64,000 nucleotides of DNA from contig JAQNBH010000005.1 of NCBI GenBank assembly GCA_028752905.1, positions 7,605,829-7,669,828 of the forward strand, written 5' to 3'. How positions within the stretch are numbered: the stretch's first letter is position 1; each line of letters starts with the position of its first letter. Made by a program: the position numbers and the translations under genes. The notes under the pieces are model-generated. The model saw only the letters and a program-made list of their open reading frames with translations, searched no databases and was not told the origin of the DNA. This DNA comes from Cladorhizidae sp. MBARI D1340-BT2. Taxonomy: Eukaryota > Porifera > Demospongiae > Poecilosclerida > Cladorhizidae. Positions 34,901 through 49,900 of the stretch are shown here, one piece after another.

Positions 34901-37900
34901 TGCCATCCAGTTATCTTTCCTCCATCATTGAATCTGCCAGCCAGTTCTCTTTCCTCTATCATTGAATCTGCCAGCCAGTTCTTTTTCCTCCATCATTGAA
35001 TCTGCCATCCAGTTCTCTTTCCTCCATCATTGAATCTGCCAGCCAGTTCTCTTTCCTCCATCATTGAATCTGCCTACCAGTTCTCTTTCCTAATCATTGA
35101 ATCTGCCAGCCAGTTCTCTTTCCTCCATCATTGAATCTGCCAGCCAGTTCTCTTTCCTCCATCATTGAATCTGCCATCCAGTTCTCTTTCCTAATCATTG
35201 AATCTGCCAACCAGTTCTCTTTCCTAATCATTGAATCTGCCATCCAGTTCTCTTTCCTCCATCATTGAATCTGCCATCCAGTTCTCTTTCCTCCATCATT
35301 GAATCTGCCATCCAGTTCTCTTTCCTCCATCATTGAATCTGCTAGCCAGTTCTCTTTCTTCGATCTTCGAATCTGCCAGCCAGTTCTCTTTCCTCCATCA
35401 TTGAATCTGCCAACCAGTTCTCTTTCCTAATCATTGAATCTGCCAGCCAGTTCTCTTTCCTCCATCATTGAATCTGCCAGCCAGTTCTCTTTCCTCCATC
35501 ATTGAATCTGCCATCCAGTTCTTTTTCCTCCATCATTGAATCTGCCAGCCAGTTCTCTTTCCTCCATCATTGAATCTGCCAGCCAGTTCTCTTTCCTAAT
35601 CATTGAATCTGCCAGCCAGTTCTCTTTCTTCGATCTTCGAATCTGCCAGCCAGTTCTTTTTCCTCCATCATTGAATCTGCCATCCAGTTCTCTTTCCTCC
35701 ATCATTGAATCTGCCAGCCAGTTCTCTTTCCTCCATCATTAAATCTGCCAGCCAGTTCTTTTTCCTCCATCATTGAATCTGCCATCCAGTTCTCTTTCCT
35801 CCATCATTGAATCTGCCAGCCAGTTCTCTTTCCTCCATCATTGAATCTGCCAACCAGTTCTCTTTCCTAATCATTGAATCTGCCAGCCAGTTCTCTTTCC
35901 TCCATCATTGAATCTGCCAGCCAGTTCTCTTTCCTCCATCATTGAATCTGCCATCCAGTTCTCTTTCCTAATCATTGAATCTGCCAGCCAGTTCTCTTTC
36001 CTAATCATTGAATCTGCCAGCCAGTTCTCTTTCCTCCATCATTGAATCTGCTAGCCAGTTCTCTTTCTTCGATCTTCGAATCTGCCAGCCAGTTCTCTTT
36101 CCTAATCATTGAATCTGCTAGCCAGTTCTCTTTCTTCGATCTTCGAATCTGCCAGCCAGTTCTTTTTCCTCCATCATTGAATCTGCCATCCAGTTCTCTT
36201 TCCTCCATCATTGAATCTGCCAGCCAGTTCTCTTTCCTCCATCATTGAATCTGCCAGCCAGTTCTCTTTCCTCCATCATTGAATCTGCCAACCAGTTCTC
36301 TTTCCTAATCATTGAATCTGCCATCCAGTTCTCTTTCCTCCATCATTGAATCTGCCAGCCAGTTCTCTTTCCTAATCATTGAATCTGCCAGCCAGTTCTC
36401 TTTCCTCCATCATTGAATCTGCCAACCAGTTCTCTTTCCTAATCATTGAATCTGCCATCCAGTTCTCTTTCCTCCATCATTGAATCTGCTAGCCAGTTCT
36501 CTTTCTTCGATCTTCGAATCTGCCAGCCAGTTCTTTTTCCTCCATCATTGAATCTGCCATCCAGTTCTCTTTCCTCCATCATTGAATCTGCCAGCCAGTT
36601 CTCTTTCCTCCATCATTGAATCTGCCAGCCAGTTCTTTTTCCTCCATCATTGAATCTGCCAGCCAGTTCTCTTTCCTCCATCATTGAATCTGCCATCCAG
36701 TTCTCTTTCCTAATCATTGAATCTGCCATCCAGTTCTCTTTCCTCCATCATTGAATCTGCTAGCCAGTTCTCTTTCTTCGATCTTCGAATCTGCCAGCCA
36801 GTTCTTTTTCCTCCATCATTGAATCTGCCATCCAGTTCTCTTTCCTCCATCATTGAATCTGCCAGCCAGTTCTCTTTCCTCCATCATTGAATCTGCCAGC
36901 CAGTTCTTTTTCCTCCATCATTGAATCTGCCATCCAGTTCTCTTTCCTCCATCATTGAATCTGCCAGCCAGTTCTCTTTCCTCCATCATTGAATCTGCCA
37001 ACCAGTTCTCTTTCCTAATCATTGAATCTGCCAGCCAGTTCTCTTTCCTCCATCATTGAATCTGCCAGCCAGTTCTCTTTCCTCCATCATTGAATCTGCC
37101 ATCCAGTTCTCTTTCCTAATCATTGAATCTGCCAGCCAGTTCTCTTTCCTCCATCATTGAATCTGCTAGCCAGTTCTCTTTCTTCGATCTTCGAATCTGC
37201 CAGCCAGTTCTCTTTCCTAATCATTGAATCTGCTAGCCAGTTCTCTTTCCTCCATCATTGAATCTGCCATCCAGTTCTCTTTCCTAATCATTGAATCTGC
37301 CATCCAGTTCTCTTTCCTCCATCATTGAATCTGCTAGCCAGTTCTCTTTCTTCGATCTTCGAATCTGCCAGCCAGTTCTTTTTCCTCCATCATTGAATCT
37401 GCCATCCAGTTCTCTTTCCTCCATCATTGAATCTGCCAGCCAGTTCTCTTTCCTCCATCATTGAATCTGCCAGCCAGTTCTTTTTCCTCCATCATTGAAT
37501 CTGCCATCCAGTTATCTTTCCTCCATCATTGAATCTGCCAGCCAGTTCTCTTTCCTCCATCATTGAATCTGCCAACCAGTTCTCTTTCCTCCATCATTGA
37601 ATCTGCCAGCCAGTTCTCTTTCCTCCATCATTGAATCTGCCAGCCAGTTCTTTTTCCTCCATCATTGAATCTGCCATCCAGTTATCTTTCCTCCATCATT
37701 GAATCTGCCAGCCAGTTCTCTTTCCTCCATCATTGAATCTGCCAACCAGTTCTCTTTCCTAATCATTGAATCTGCCAGCCAGTTCTCTTTCCTCCATCAT
37801 TGAATCTGCCAGCCAGTTCTCTTTCCTCCATCATTGAATCTGCCATCCAGTTCTCTTTCCTAATCATTGAATCTGCCAGCCAGTTCTCTTTCCTCCATCA

Positions 37901-40900
37901 TTGAATCTGCTAGCCAGTTCTCTTTCCTCCATCATTGAATCTGCCAGCCAGTTCTCTTTCCTCCATCATTGAATCTGCCAGCCAGTTCTCTTTCCTCCAT
38001 CATTGAATCTGCCAACCAGTTCTCTTTCCTAATCATTGAATCTGCCAGCCAGTTCTCTTTCCTCCATCATTGAATCTGCCAGCCAGTTCTCTTTCCTCCA
38101 TCATTGAATCTGCCATCCAGTTCTCTTTCCTAATCTTGAATCTGCCAGCCAGTTCTCTTTCCTAATCATTGAATCTGCCAGCCAGTTCTCTTTCCTCCAT
38201 CATTGAATCTGCTAGCCAGTTCTCTTTCTTCGATCTTCGAATCTGCCAGCCAGTTCTCTTTCCTAATCATTGAATCTGCTAGCCAGTTCTCTTTCTTCGA
38301 TCTTCGAATCTGCCAGCCAGTTCTTTTTCCTCCATCATTGAATCTGCCATCCAGTTCTCTTTCCTCCATCATTGAATCTGCCAGCCAGTTCTCTTTCCTC
38401 CATCATTGAATCTGCCAGCCAGTTCTCTTTCCTCCATCATTGAATCTGCCAACCAGTTCTCTTTCCTAATCATTGAATCTGCCATCCAGTTCTCTTTCCT
38501 CCATCATTGAATCTGCCAGCCAGTTCTCTTTCCTAATCATTGAATCTGCCAGCCAGTTCTCTTTCCTCCATCATTGAATCTGCCAACCAGTTCTCTTTCC
38601 TAATCATTGAATCTGCCATCCAGTTCTCTTTCCTCCATCATTGAATCTGCTAGCCAGTTCTCTTTCTTCGATCTTCGAATCTGCCAGCCAGTTCTTTTTC
38701 CTCCATCATTGAATCTGCCATCCAGTTCTCTTTCCTCCATCATTGAATCTGCCAGCCAGTTCTCTTTCCTCCATCATTGAATCTGCCAGCCAGTTCTTTT
38801 TCCTCCATCATTGAATCTGCCAGCCAGTTCTCTTTCCTCCATCATTGAATCTGCCATCCAGTTCTCTTTCCTAATCATTGAATCTGCCATCCAGTTCTCT
38901 TTCCTCCATCACTCTTTCTTCGATCTTCGAATCTGCCAGCCAGTTCTTTTTCCTCCATCATTGAATCTGCCATCCAGTTCTCTTTCCTCCATCATTGAAT
39001 CTGCCAGCCAGTTCTCTTTCCTCCATCATTGAATCTGCCAGCCAGTTCTTTTTCTTCCATCATTGAATCTGCCAACCAGTTCTGTTTCCTCCATCATTGA
39101 ATCTGCCATCCAGTTCTCTTTCCTCCATCATTGAATCTGCTAGCCAGTTCTCTTTCTTCGATCTTCGAATCTGCCAGCCAGTTCTCTTTCCTCCATCATT
39201 GAATCTGCCAACCAGTTCTCTTTCCTCCATCATTGAATCTGCCAACCAGTTCTCTTTCCTAATCATTGAATCTGCCATCCAGTTCTCTTTCCTCCATCAT
39301 TGAATCTGCTAGCCAGTTCTCTTTCTTCGATCTTCGAATCTGCCAGCCAGTTCTTTTTCCTCCATCATTGAATCTGCCATCCAGTTATCTTTCCTCCATC
39401 ATTGAATCTGCCAGCCAGTTCTCTTTCCTCTATCATTGAATCTGCCAGCCAGTTCTTTTTCCTCCATCATTGAATCTGCCATCCAGTTCTCTTTCCTCCA
39501 TCATTGAATCTGCCAGCCAGTTCTCTTTCCTCCATCATTGAATCTGCCTACCAGTTCTCTTTCCTAATCATTGAATCTGCCAGCCAGTTCTCTTTCCTCC
39601 ATCATTGAATCTGCCAGCCAGTTCTCTTTCCTCCATCATTGAATCTGCCATCCAGTTCTCTTTCCTAATCATTGAATCTGCCAACCAGTTCTCTTTCCTA
39701 ATCATTGAATCTGCCATCCAGTTCTCTTTCCTCCATCATTGAATCTGCCATCCAGTTCTCTTTCCTCCATCATTGAATCTGCCATCCAGTTCTCTTTCCT
39801 CCATCATTGAATCTGCTAGCCAGTTCTCTTTCTTCGATCTTCGAATCTGCCAGCCAGTTCTCTTTCCTCCATCATTGAATCTGCCAACCAGTTCTCTTTC
39901 CTAATCATTGAATCTGCCAGCCAGTTCTCTTTCCTCCATCATTGAATCTGCCAGCCAGTTCTCTTTCCTCCATCATTGAATCTGCCATCCAGTTCTTTTT
40001 CCTCCATCATTGAATCTGCCAGCCAGTTCTCTTTCCTCCATCATTGAATCTGCCAGCCAGTTCTCTTTCCTAATCATTGAATCTGCCAGCCAGTTCTCTT
40101 TCTTCGATCTTCGAATCTGCCAGCCAGTTCTTTTTCCTCCATCATTGAATCTGCCATCCAGTTCTCTTTCCTCCATCATTGAATCTGCCAGCCAGTTCTC
40201 TTTCCTCCATCATTAAATCTGCCAGCCAGTTCTTTTTCCTCCATCATTGAATCTGCCATCCAGTTCTCTTTCCTCCATCATTGAATCTGCCAGCCAGTTC
40301 TCTTTCCTCCATCATTGAATCTGCCAACCAGTTCTCTTTCCTAATCATTGAATCTGCCAGCCAGTTCTCTTTCCTCCATCATTGAATCTGCCAGCCAGTT
40401 CTCTTTCCTCCATCATTGAATCTGCCATCCAGTTCTCTTTCCTAATCATTGAATCTGCCAGCCAGTTCTCTTTCCTAATCATTGAATCTGCCAGCCAGTT
40501 CTCTTTCCTCCATCATTGAATCTGCTAGCCAGTTCTCTTTCTTCGATCTTCGAATCTGCCAGCCAGTTCTCTTTCCTAATCATTGAATCTGCTAGCCAGT
40601 TCTCTTTCTTCGATCTTCGAATCTGCCAGCCAGTTCTTTTTCCTCCATCATTGAATCTGCCATCCAGTTCTCTTTCCTCCATCATTGAATCTGCCAGCCA
40701 GTTCTCTTTCCTCCATCATTGAATCTGCCAGCCAGTTCTCTTTCCTCCATCATTGAATCTGCCAACCAGTTCTCTTTCCTAATCATTGAATCTGCCATCC
40801 AGTTCTCTTTCCTCCATCATTGAATCTGCCAGCCAGTTCTCTTTCCTAATCATTGAATCTGCCAGCCAGTTCTCTTTCCTCCATCATTGAATCTGCCAAC

Positions 40901-43900
40901 CAGTTCTCTTTCCTAATCATTGAATCTGCCATCCAGTTCTCTTTCCTCCATCATTGAATCTGCTAGCCAGTTCTCTTTCTTCGATCTTCGAATCTGCCAG
41001 CCAGTTCTTTTTCCTCCATCATTGAATCTGCCATCCAGTTCTCTTTCCTCCATCATTGAATCTGCCAGCCAGTTCTCTTTCCTCCATCATTGAATCTGCC
41101 AGCCAGTTCTTTTTCCTCCATCATTGAATCTGCCAGCCAGTTCTCTTTCCTCCATCATTGAATCTGCCATCCAGTTCTCTTTCCTAATCATTGAATCTGC
41201 CATCCAGTTCTCTTTCCTCCATCATTGAATCTGCTAGCCAGTTCTCTTTCTTCGATCTTCGAATCTGCCAGCCAGTTCTTTTTCCTCCATCATTGAATCT
41301 GCCATCCAGTTCTCTTTCCTCCATCATTGAATCTGCCAGCCAGTTCTCTTTCCTCCATCATTGAATCTGCCAGCCAGTTCTTTTTCCTCCATCATTGAAT
41401 CTGCCATCCAGTTCTCTTTCCTCCATCATTGAATCTGCCAGCCAGTTCTCTTTCCTCCATCATTGAATCTGCCAACCAGTTCTCTTTCCTAATCATTGAA
41501 TCTGCCAGCCAGTTCTCTTTCCTCCATCATTGAATCTGCCAGCCAGTTCTCTTTCCTCCATCATTGAATCTGCCATCCAGTTCTCTTTCCTAATCATTGA
41601 ATCTGCCAGCCAGTTCTCTTTCCTCCATCATTGAATCTGCTAGCCAGTTCTCTTTCTTCGATCTTCGAATCTGCCAGCCAGTTCTCTTTCCTAATCATTG
41701 AATCTGCTAGCCAGTTCTCTTTCTTCGATCTTCGAATCTGCCAGCCAGTTCTTTTTCCTCCATCATTGAATCTGCCATCCAGTTCTCTTTCCTCCATCAT
41801 TGAATCTGCCATCCAGTTCTCTTTCCTAATCATTGAATCTGCCAGCCAGTTCTCTTTCCTCCATCATTGAATCTGCCAGCCAGTTCTCTTTCCTCCATCA
41901 TTGAATCTGCCAACCAGTTCTCTTTCCTAATCATTGAATCTGCCAGCCAGTTCTCTTTCCTCCATCATTGAATCTGCCAGCCAGTTCTCTTTCCTCCATC
42001 ATTGAATCTGCCATCCAGTTCTCTTTCCTAATCTTGAATCTGCCAGCCAGTTCTCTTTCCTAATCATTGAATCTGCCAGCCAGTTCTCTTTCCTCCATCA
42101 TTGAATCTGCTAGCCAGTTCTCTTTCTTCGATCTTCGAATCTGCCAGCCAGTTCTCTTTCCTAATCATTGAATCTGCTAGCCAGTTCTCTTTCTTCGATC
42201 TTCGAATCTGCCAGCCAGTTCTTTTTCCTCCATCATTGAATCTGCCATCCAGTTCTCTTTCCTCCATCATTGAATCTGCCAGCCAGTTCTCTTTCCTCCA
42301 TCATTGAATCTGCCAGCCAGTTCTCTTTCCTCCATCATTGAATCTGCCAACCAGTTCTCTTTCCTAATCATTGAATCTGCCATCCAGTTCTCTTTCCTCC
42401 ATCATTGAATCTGCCAGCCAGTTCTCTTTCCTAATCATTGAATCTGCCAGCCAGTTCTCTTTCCTCCATCATTGAATCTGCCAACCAGTTCTCTTTCCTA
42501 ATCATTGAATCTGCCATCCAGTTCTCTTTCCTCCATCATTGAATCTGCTAGCCAGTTCTCTTTCTTCGATCTTCGAATCTGCCAGCCAGTTCTTTTTCCT
42601 CCATCATTGAATCTGCCATCCAGTTCTCTTTCCTCCATCATTGAATCTGCCAGCCAGTTCTCTTTCCTCCATCATTGAATCTGCCAGCCAGTTCTTTTTC
42701 CTCCATCATTGAATCTGCCAGCCAGTTCTCTTTCCTCCATCATTGAATCTGCCATCCAGTTCTCTTTCCTAATCATTGAATCTGCCATCCAGTTCTCTTT
42801 CCTCCATCACTCTTTCTTCGATCTTCGAATCTGCCAGCCAGTTCTTTTTCCTCCATCATTGAATCTGCCATCCAGTTCTCTTTCCTCCATCATTGAATCT
42901 GCCAGCCAGTTCTCTTTCCTCCATCATTGAATCTGCCAGCCAGTTCTTTTTCCTCCATCATTGAATCTGCCATCCAGTTCTCTTTCCTCCATCATTGAAT
43001 CTGCCAGCCAGTTATCTTTCCTCCATCATTGAATCTGCCAACCAGTTCTCTTTCCTAATCATTGAATCTGCCAGCCAGTTCTCTTTCCTCCATCATTGAA
43101 TCTGCCAGCCAGTTCTCTTTCCTCCATCATTGAATCTGCCATCCAGTTCTCTTTCCTAATCATTGAATCTGCCAGCCAGTTCTCTTTCCTCCATCATTGA
43201 ATCTGCTAGCCAGTTCTCTTTCTTCGATCTTCGAATCTGCCAGCCAGTTCTCTTTCCTAATCATTGAATCTGCTAGCCAGTTCTCTTTCCTCCATCATTG
43301 AATCTGCCATCCAGTTCTCTTTCCTAATCATTGAATCTGCCATCCAGTTCTCTTTCCTCCATCATTGAATCTGCTAGCCAGTTCTCTTTCTTCGATCTTC
43401 GAATCTGCCAGCCAGTTCTTTTTCCTCCATCATTGAATCTGCCATCCAGTTCTCTTTCCTCCATCATTGAATCTGCCAGCCAGTTCTCTTTCCTCCATCA
43501 TTGAATCTGCCAGCCAGTTCTTTTTCCTCCATCATTGAATCTGCCATCCAGTTATCTTTCCTCCATCATTGAATCTGCCAGCCAGTTCTCTTTCCTCCAT
43601 CATTGAATCTGCCAACCAGTTCTCTTTCCTCCATCATTGAATCTGCCAGCCAGTTCTCTTTCCTCCATCATTGAATCTGCCAGCCAGTTCTTTTTCCTCC
43701 ATCATTGAATCTGCCATCCAGTTATCTTTCCTCCATCATTGAATCTGCCAGCCAGTTCTCTTTCCTCCATCATTGAATCTGCCAACCAGTTCTCTTTCCT
43801 AATCATTGAATCTGCCAGCCAGTTCTCTTTCCTCCATCATTGAATCTGCCAGCCAGTTCTCTTTCCTCCATCATTGAATCTGCCATCCAGTTCTCTTTCC

Positions 43901-46900
43901 TAATCATTGAATCTGCCAGCCAGTTCTCTTTCCTCCATCATTGAATCTGCTAGCCAGTTCTCTTTCCTCCATCATTGAATCTGCCAGCCAGTTCTCTTTC
44001 CTCCATCATTGAATCTGCCAGCCAGTTCTCTTTCCTCCATCATTGAATCTGCCAACCAGTTCTCTTTCCTAATCATTGAATCTGCCAGCCAGTTCTCTTT
44101 CCTCCATCATTGAATCTGCCAGCCAGTTCTCTTTCCTCCATCATTGAATCTGCCATCCAGTTCTCTTTCCTAATCTTGAATCTGCCAGCCAGTTCTCTTT
44201 CCTAATCATTGAATCTGCCAGCCAGTTCTCTTTCCTCCATCATTGAATCTGCTAGCCAGTTCTCTTTCTTCGATCTTCGAATCTGCCAGCCAGTTCTCTT
44301 TCCTAATCATTGAATCTGCTAGCCAGTTCTCTTTCTTCGATCTTCGAATCTGCCAGCCAGTTCTTTTTCCTCCATCATTGAATCTGCCATCCAGTTCTCT
44401 TTCCTCCATCATTGAATCTGCCAGCCAGTTCTCTTTCCTCCATCATTGAATCTGCCAGCCAGTTCTCTTTCCTCCATCATTGAATCTGCCAACCAGTTCT
44501 CTTTCCTAATCATTGAATCTGCCATCCAGTTCTCTTTCCTCCATCATTGAATCTGCCAGCCAGTTCTCTTTCCTAATCATTGAATCTGCCAGCCAGTTCT
44601 CTTTCCTCCATCATTGAATCTGCCAACCAGTTATCTTTCCTAATCATTGAATCTGCCATCCAGTTCTCTTTCCTCCATCATTGAATCTGCTAGCCAGTTC
44701 TCTTTCTTCGATCTTCGAATCTGCCAGCCAGTTCTTTTTCCTCCATCATTGAATCTGCCATCCAGTTCTCTTTCCTCCATCATTGAATCTGCCAGCCAGT
44801 TCTCTTTCCTCCATCATTGAATCTGCCAGCCAGTTCTTTTTCCTCCATCATTGAATCTGCCAGCCAGTTCTCTTTCCTCCATCATTGAATCTGCCATCCA
44901 GTTCTCTTTCCTAATCATTGAATCTGCCATCCAGTTCTCTTTCCTCCATCACTCTTTCTTCGATCTTCGAATCTGCCAGCCAGTTCTTTTTCCTCCATCA
45001 TTGAATCTGCCATCCAGTTCTCTTTCCTCCATCATTGAATCTGCCAGCCAGTTCTCTTTCCTCCATCATTGAATCTGCCAGCCAGTTCTTTTTCCTCCAT
45101 CATTGAATCTGCCATCCAGTTCTCTTTCCTCCATCATTGAATCTGCCAGCCAGTTATCTTTCCTCCATCATTGAATCTGCCAACCAGTTCTCTTTCCTAA
45201 TCATTGAATCTGCCAGCCAGTTCTCTTTCCTCCATCATTGAATCTGCCAGCCAGTTCTCTTTCCTCCATCATTGAATCTGCCATCCAGTTCTCTTTCCTA
45301 ATCATTGAATCTGCCAGCCAGTTCTCTTTCCTCCATCATTGAATCTGCTAGCCAGTTCTCTTTCTTCGATCTTCGAATCTGCCAGCCAGTTCTCTTTCCT
45401 AATCATTGAATCTGCTAGCCAGTTCTCTTTCCTCCATCATTGAATCTGCCATCCAGTTCTCTTTCCTAATCATTGAATCTGCCATCCAGTTCTCTTTCCT
45501 CCATCATTGAATCTGCTAGCCAGTTCTCTTTCTTCGATCTTCGAATCTGCCAGCCAGTTCTTTTTCCTCCATCATTGAATCTGCCATCCAGTTCTCTTTC
45601 CTCCATCATTGAATCTGCCAGCCAGTTCTCTTTCCTCCATCATTGAATCTGCCAGCCAGTTCTTTTTCCTCCATCATTGAATCTGCCATCCAGTTATCTT
45701 TCCTCCATCATTGAATCTGCCAGCCAGTTCTCTTTCCTCCATCATTGAATCTGCCAACCAGTTCTCTTTCCTCCATCATTGAATCTGCCAGCCAGTTCTC
45801 TTTCCTCCATCATTGAATCTGCCAGCCAGTTCTTTTTCCTCCATCATTGAATCTGCCATCCAGTTATCTTTCCTCCATCATTGAATCTGCCAGCCAGTTC
45901 TCTTTCCTCCATCATTGAATCTGCCAACCAGTTCTCTTTCCTAATCATTGAATCTGCCAGCCAGTTCTCTTTCCTCCATCATTGAATCTGCCAGCCAGTT
46001 CTCTTTCCTCCATCATTGAATCTGCCATCCAGTTCTCTTTCCTAATCATTGAATCTGCCATCCAGTTCTCTTTCCTCCATCATTGAATCTGCCAGCCAGT
46101 TCTCTTTCCTAATCATTGAATCTGCCAGCCAGTTCTCTTTCCTCCATCATTGAATCTGCCAACCAGTTCTCTTTCCTAATCATTGAATCTGCCATCCAGT
46201 TCTCTTTCCTCCATCATTGAATCTGCTAGCCAGTTCTCTTTCTTCGATCTTCGAATCTGCCAGCCAGTTCTTTTTCCTCCATCATTGAATCTGCCATCCA
46301 GTTCTCTTTCCTCCATCATTGAATCTGCCAGCCAGTTCTCTTTCCTCCATCATTGAATCTGCCAGCCAGTTCTTTTTCCTCCATCATTGAATCTGCCAGC
46401 CAGTTCTCTTTCCTCCATCATTGAATCTGCCATCCAGTTCTCTTTCCTAATCATTGAATCTGCCATCCAGTTCTCTTTCCTCCATCACTCTTTCTTCGAT
46501 CTTCGAATCTGCCAGCCAGTTCTTTTTCCTCCATCATTGAATCTGCCATCCAGTTCTCTTTCCTCCATCATTGAATCTGCCAGCCAGTTCTCTTTCCTCC
46601 ATCATTGAATCTGCCAGCCAGTTCTTTTTCCTCCATCATTGAATCTGCCATCCAGTTCTCTTTCCTCCATCATTGAATCTGCCAGCCAGTTATCTTTCCT
46701 CCATCATTGAATCTGCCAACCAGTTCTCTTTCCTAATCATTGAATCTGCCAGCCAGTTCTCTTTCCTCCATCATTGAATCTGCCAGCCAGTTCTCTTTCC
46801 TCCATCATTGAATCTGCCATCCAGTTCTCTTTCCTAATCATTGAATCTGCCAGCCAGTTCTCTTTCCTCCATCATTGAATCTGCTAGCCAGTTCTCTTTC

Positions 46901-49900
46901 TTCGATCTTCGAATCTGCCAGCCAGTTCTCTTTCCTAATCATTGAATCTGCTAGCCAGTTCTCTTTCCTCCATCATTGAATCTGCCATCCAGTTCTCTTT
47001 CCTAATCATTGAATCTGCCATCCAGTTCTCTTTCCTCCATCATTGAATCTGCTAGCCAGTTCTCTTTCTTCGATCTTCGAATCTGCCAGCCAGTTCTTTT
47101 TCCTCCATCATTGAATCTGCCATCCAGTTCTCTTTCCTCCATCATTGAATCTGCCAGCCAGTTCTCTTTCCTCCATCATTGAATCTGCCAGCCAGTTCTT
47201 TTTCCTCCATCATTGAATCTGCCATCCAGTTATCTTTCCTCCATCATTGAATCTGCCAGCCAGTTCTCTTTCCTCCATCATTGAATCTGCCAACCAGTTC
47301 TCTTTCCTCCATCATTGAATCTGCCAGCCAGTTCTCTTTCCTCCATCATTGAATCTGCCAGCCAGTTCTTTTTCCTCCATCATTGAATCTGCCATCCAGT
47401 TATCTTTCCTCCATCATTGAATCTGCCAGCCAGTTCTCTTTCCTCCATCATTGAATCTGCCAACCAGTTCTCTTTCCTAATCATTGAATCTGCCAGCCAG
47501 TTCTCTTTCCTCCATCATTGAATCTGCCAGCCAGTTCTCTTTCCTCCATCATTGAATCTGCCATCCAGTTCTCTTTCCTAATCATTGAATCTGCCAGACA
47601 GTTCTCTTTCCTCCATCATTGAATCTGCTAGCCAGTTCTCTTTCTTCGATCTTCGAATCTGCCAGCCAGTTCTCTTTCCTAATCATTGAATCTGCTAGCC
47701 AGTTCTCTTTCTTCGATCTTCGAATCTGCCAGCCAGTTCTTTTTCCTCCATCATTGAATCTGCCATCCAGTTCTCTTTCCTCCATCATTGAATCTGCCAT
47801 CCAGTTCTCTTTCCTAATCATTGAATCTGCCAGCCAGTTCTCTTTCCTCCATCATTGAATCTGCCAGCCAGTTCTCTTTCCTCCATCATTGAATCTGCCA
47901 ACCAGTTCTCTTTCCTAATCATTGAATCTGCCAGCCAGTTCTCTTTCCTCCATCATTGAATCTGCCAGCCAGTTCTCTTTCCTCCATCATTGAATCTGCC
48001 ATCCAGTTCTCTTTCCTAATCATTGAATCTGCCAGCCAGTTCTCTTTCCTAATCATTGAATCTGCCAGCCAGTTCTCTTTCCTCCATCATTGAATCTGCT
48101 AGCCAGTTCTCTTTCTTCGATCTTCGAATCTGCCAGCCAGTTCTCTTTCCTAATCATTGAATCTGCTAGCCAGTTCTCTTTCTTCGATCTTCGAATCTGC
48201 CAGCCAGTTCTTTTTCCTCCATCATTGAATCTGCCATCCAGTTCTCTTTCCTCCATCATTGAATCTGCCAGCCAGTTCTCTTTCCTCCATCATTGAATCT
48301 GCCAGCCAGTTCTCTTTCCTCCATCATTGAATCTGCCAACCAGTTCTCTTTCCTAATCATTGAATCTGCCATCCAGTTCTCTTTCCTCCATCATTGAATC
48401 TGCCAGCCAGTTCTCTTTCCTAATCATTGAATCTGCCAGCCAGTTCTCTTTCCTCCATCATTGAATCTGCCAACCAGTTCTCTTTCCTAATCATTGAATC
48501 TGCCATCCAGTTCTCTTTCCTCCATCATTGAATCTGCTAGCCAGTTCTCTTTCTTCGATCTTCGAATCTGCCAGCCAGTTCTTTTTCCTCCATCATTGAA
48601 TCTGCCATCCAGTTCTCTTTCCTCCATCATTGAATCTGCCATCCAGTTCTCTTTCCTAATCATTGAATCTGCCAGCCAGTTCTCTTTCCTCCATCATTGA
48701 ATCTGCCAGCCAGTTCTCTTTCCTCCATCATTGAATCTGCCAACCAGTTCTCTTTCCTAATCATTGAATCTGCCAGCCAGTTCTCTTTCCTCCATCATTG
48801 AATCTGCCAGCCAGTTCTCTTTCCTCCATCATTGAACCTGCCATCCAGTTCTCTTTCCTAATCATTGAATCTGCCAGCCAGTTCTCTTTCCTAATCATTG
48901 AATCTGCCAGCCAGTTCTCTTTCCTCCATCATTGAATCTGCTAGCCAGTTCTCTTTCTTCGATCTTCGAATCTGCCAGCCAGTTCTCTTTCCTAATCATT
49001 GAATCTGCTAGCCAGTTCTCTTTCTTCGATCTTCGAATCTGCCAGCCAGTTCTTTTTCCTCCATCATTGAATCTGCCATCCAGTTCTCTTTCCTCCATCA
49101 TTGAATCTGCCAGCCAGTTCTCTTTCCTCCATCATTGAATCTGCCAGCCAGTTCTCTTTCCTCCATCATTGAATCTGCCAACCAGTTCTCTTTCCTAATC
49201 ATTGAATCTGCCATCCAGTTCTCTTTCCTCCATCATTGAATCTGCCAGCCAGTTCTCTTTCCTAATCATTGAATCTGCCAGCCAGTTCTCTTTCCTCCAT
49301 CATTGAATCTGCCAACCAGTTCTCTTTCCTAATCATTGAATCTGCCATCCAGTTCTCTTTCCTCCATCATTGAATCTGCTAGCCAGTTCTCTTTCTTCGA
49401 TCTTCGAATCTGCCAGCCAGTTCTTTTTCCTCCATCATTGAATCTGCCATCCAGTTCTCTTTCCTCCATCATTGAATCTGCCAGCCAGTTCTCTTTCCTC
49501 CATCATTGAATCTGCCAGCCAGTTCTTTTTCCTCCATCATTGAATCTGCCAGCCAGTTCTCTTTCCTCCATCATTGAATCTGCCATCCAGTTCTCTTTCC
49601 TAATCATTGAATCTGCCATCCAGTTCTCTTTCCTCCATCATTGAATCTGCTAGCCAGTTCTCTTTCTTCGATCTTCGAATCTGCCAGCCAGTTCTTTTTC
49701 CTCCATCATTGAATCTGCCATCCAGTTCTCTTTCCTCCATCATTGAATCTGCCAGCCAGTTCTCTTTCCTCCATCATTGAATCTGCCAGCCAGTTCTTTT
49801 TCCTCCATCATTGAATCTGCCATCCAGTTCTCTTTCCTCCATCATTGAATCTGCCAGCCAGTTCTCTTTCCTCCATCATTGAATCTGCCAACCAGTTCTC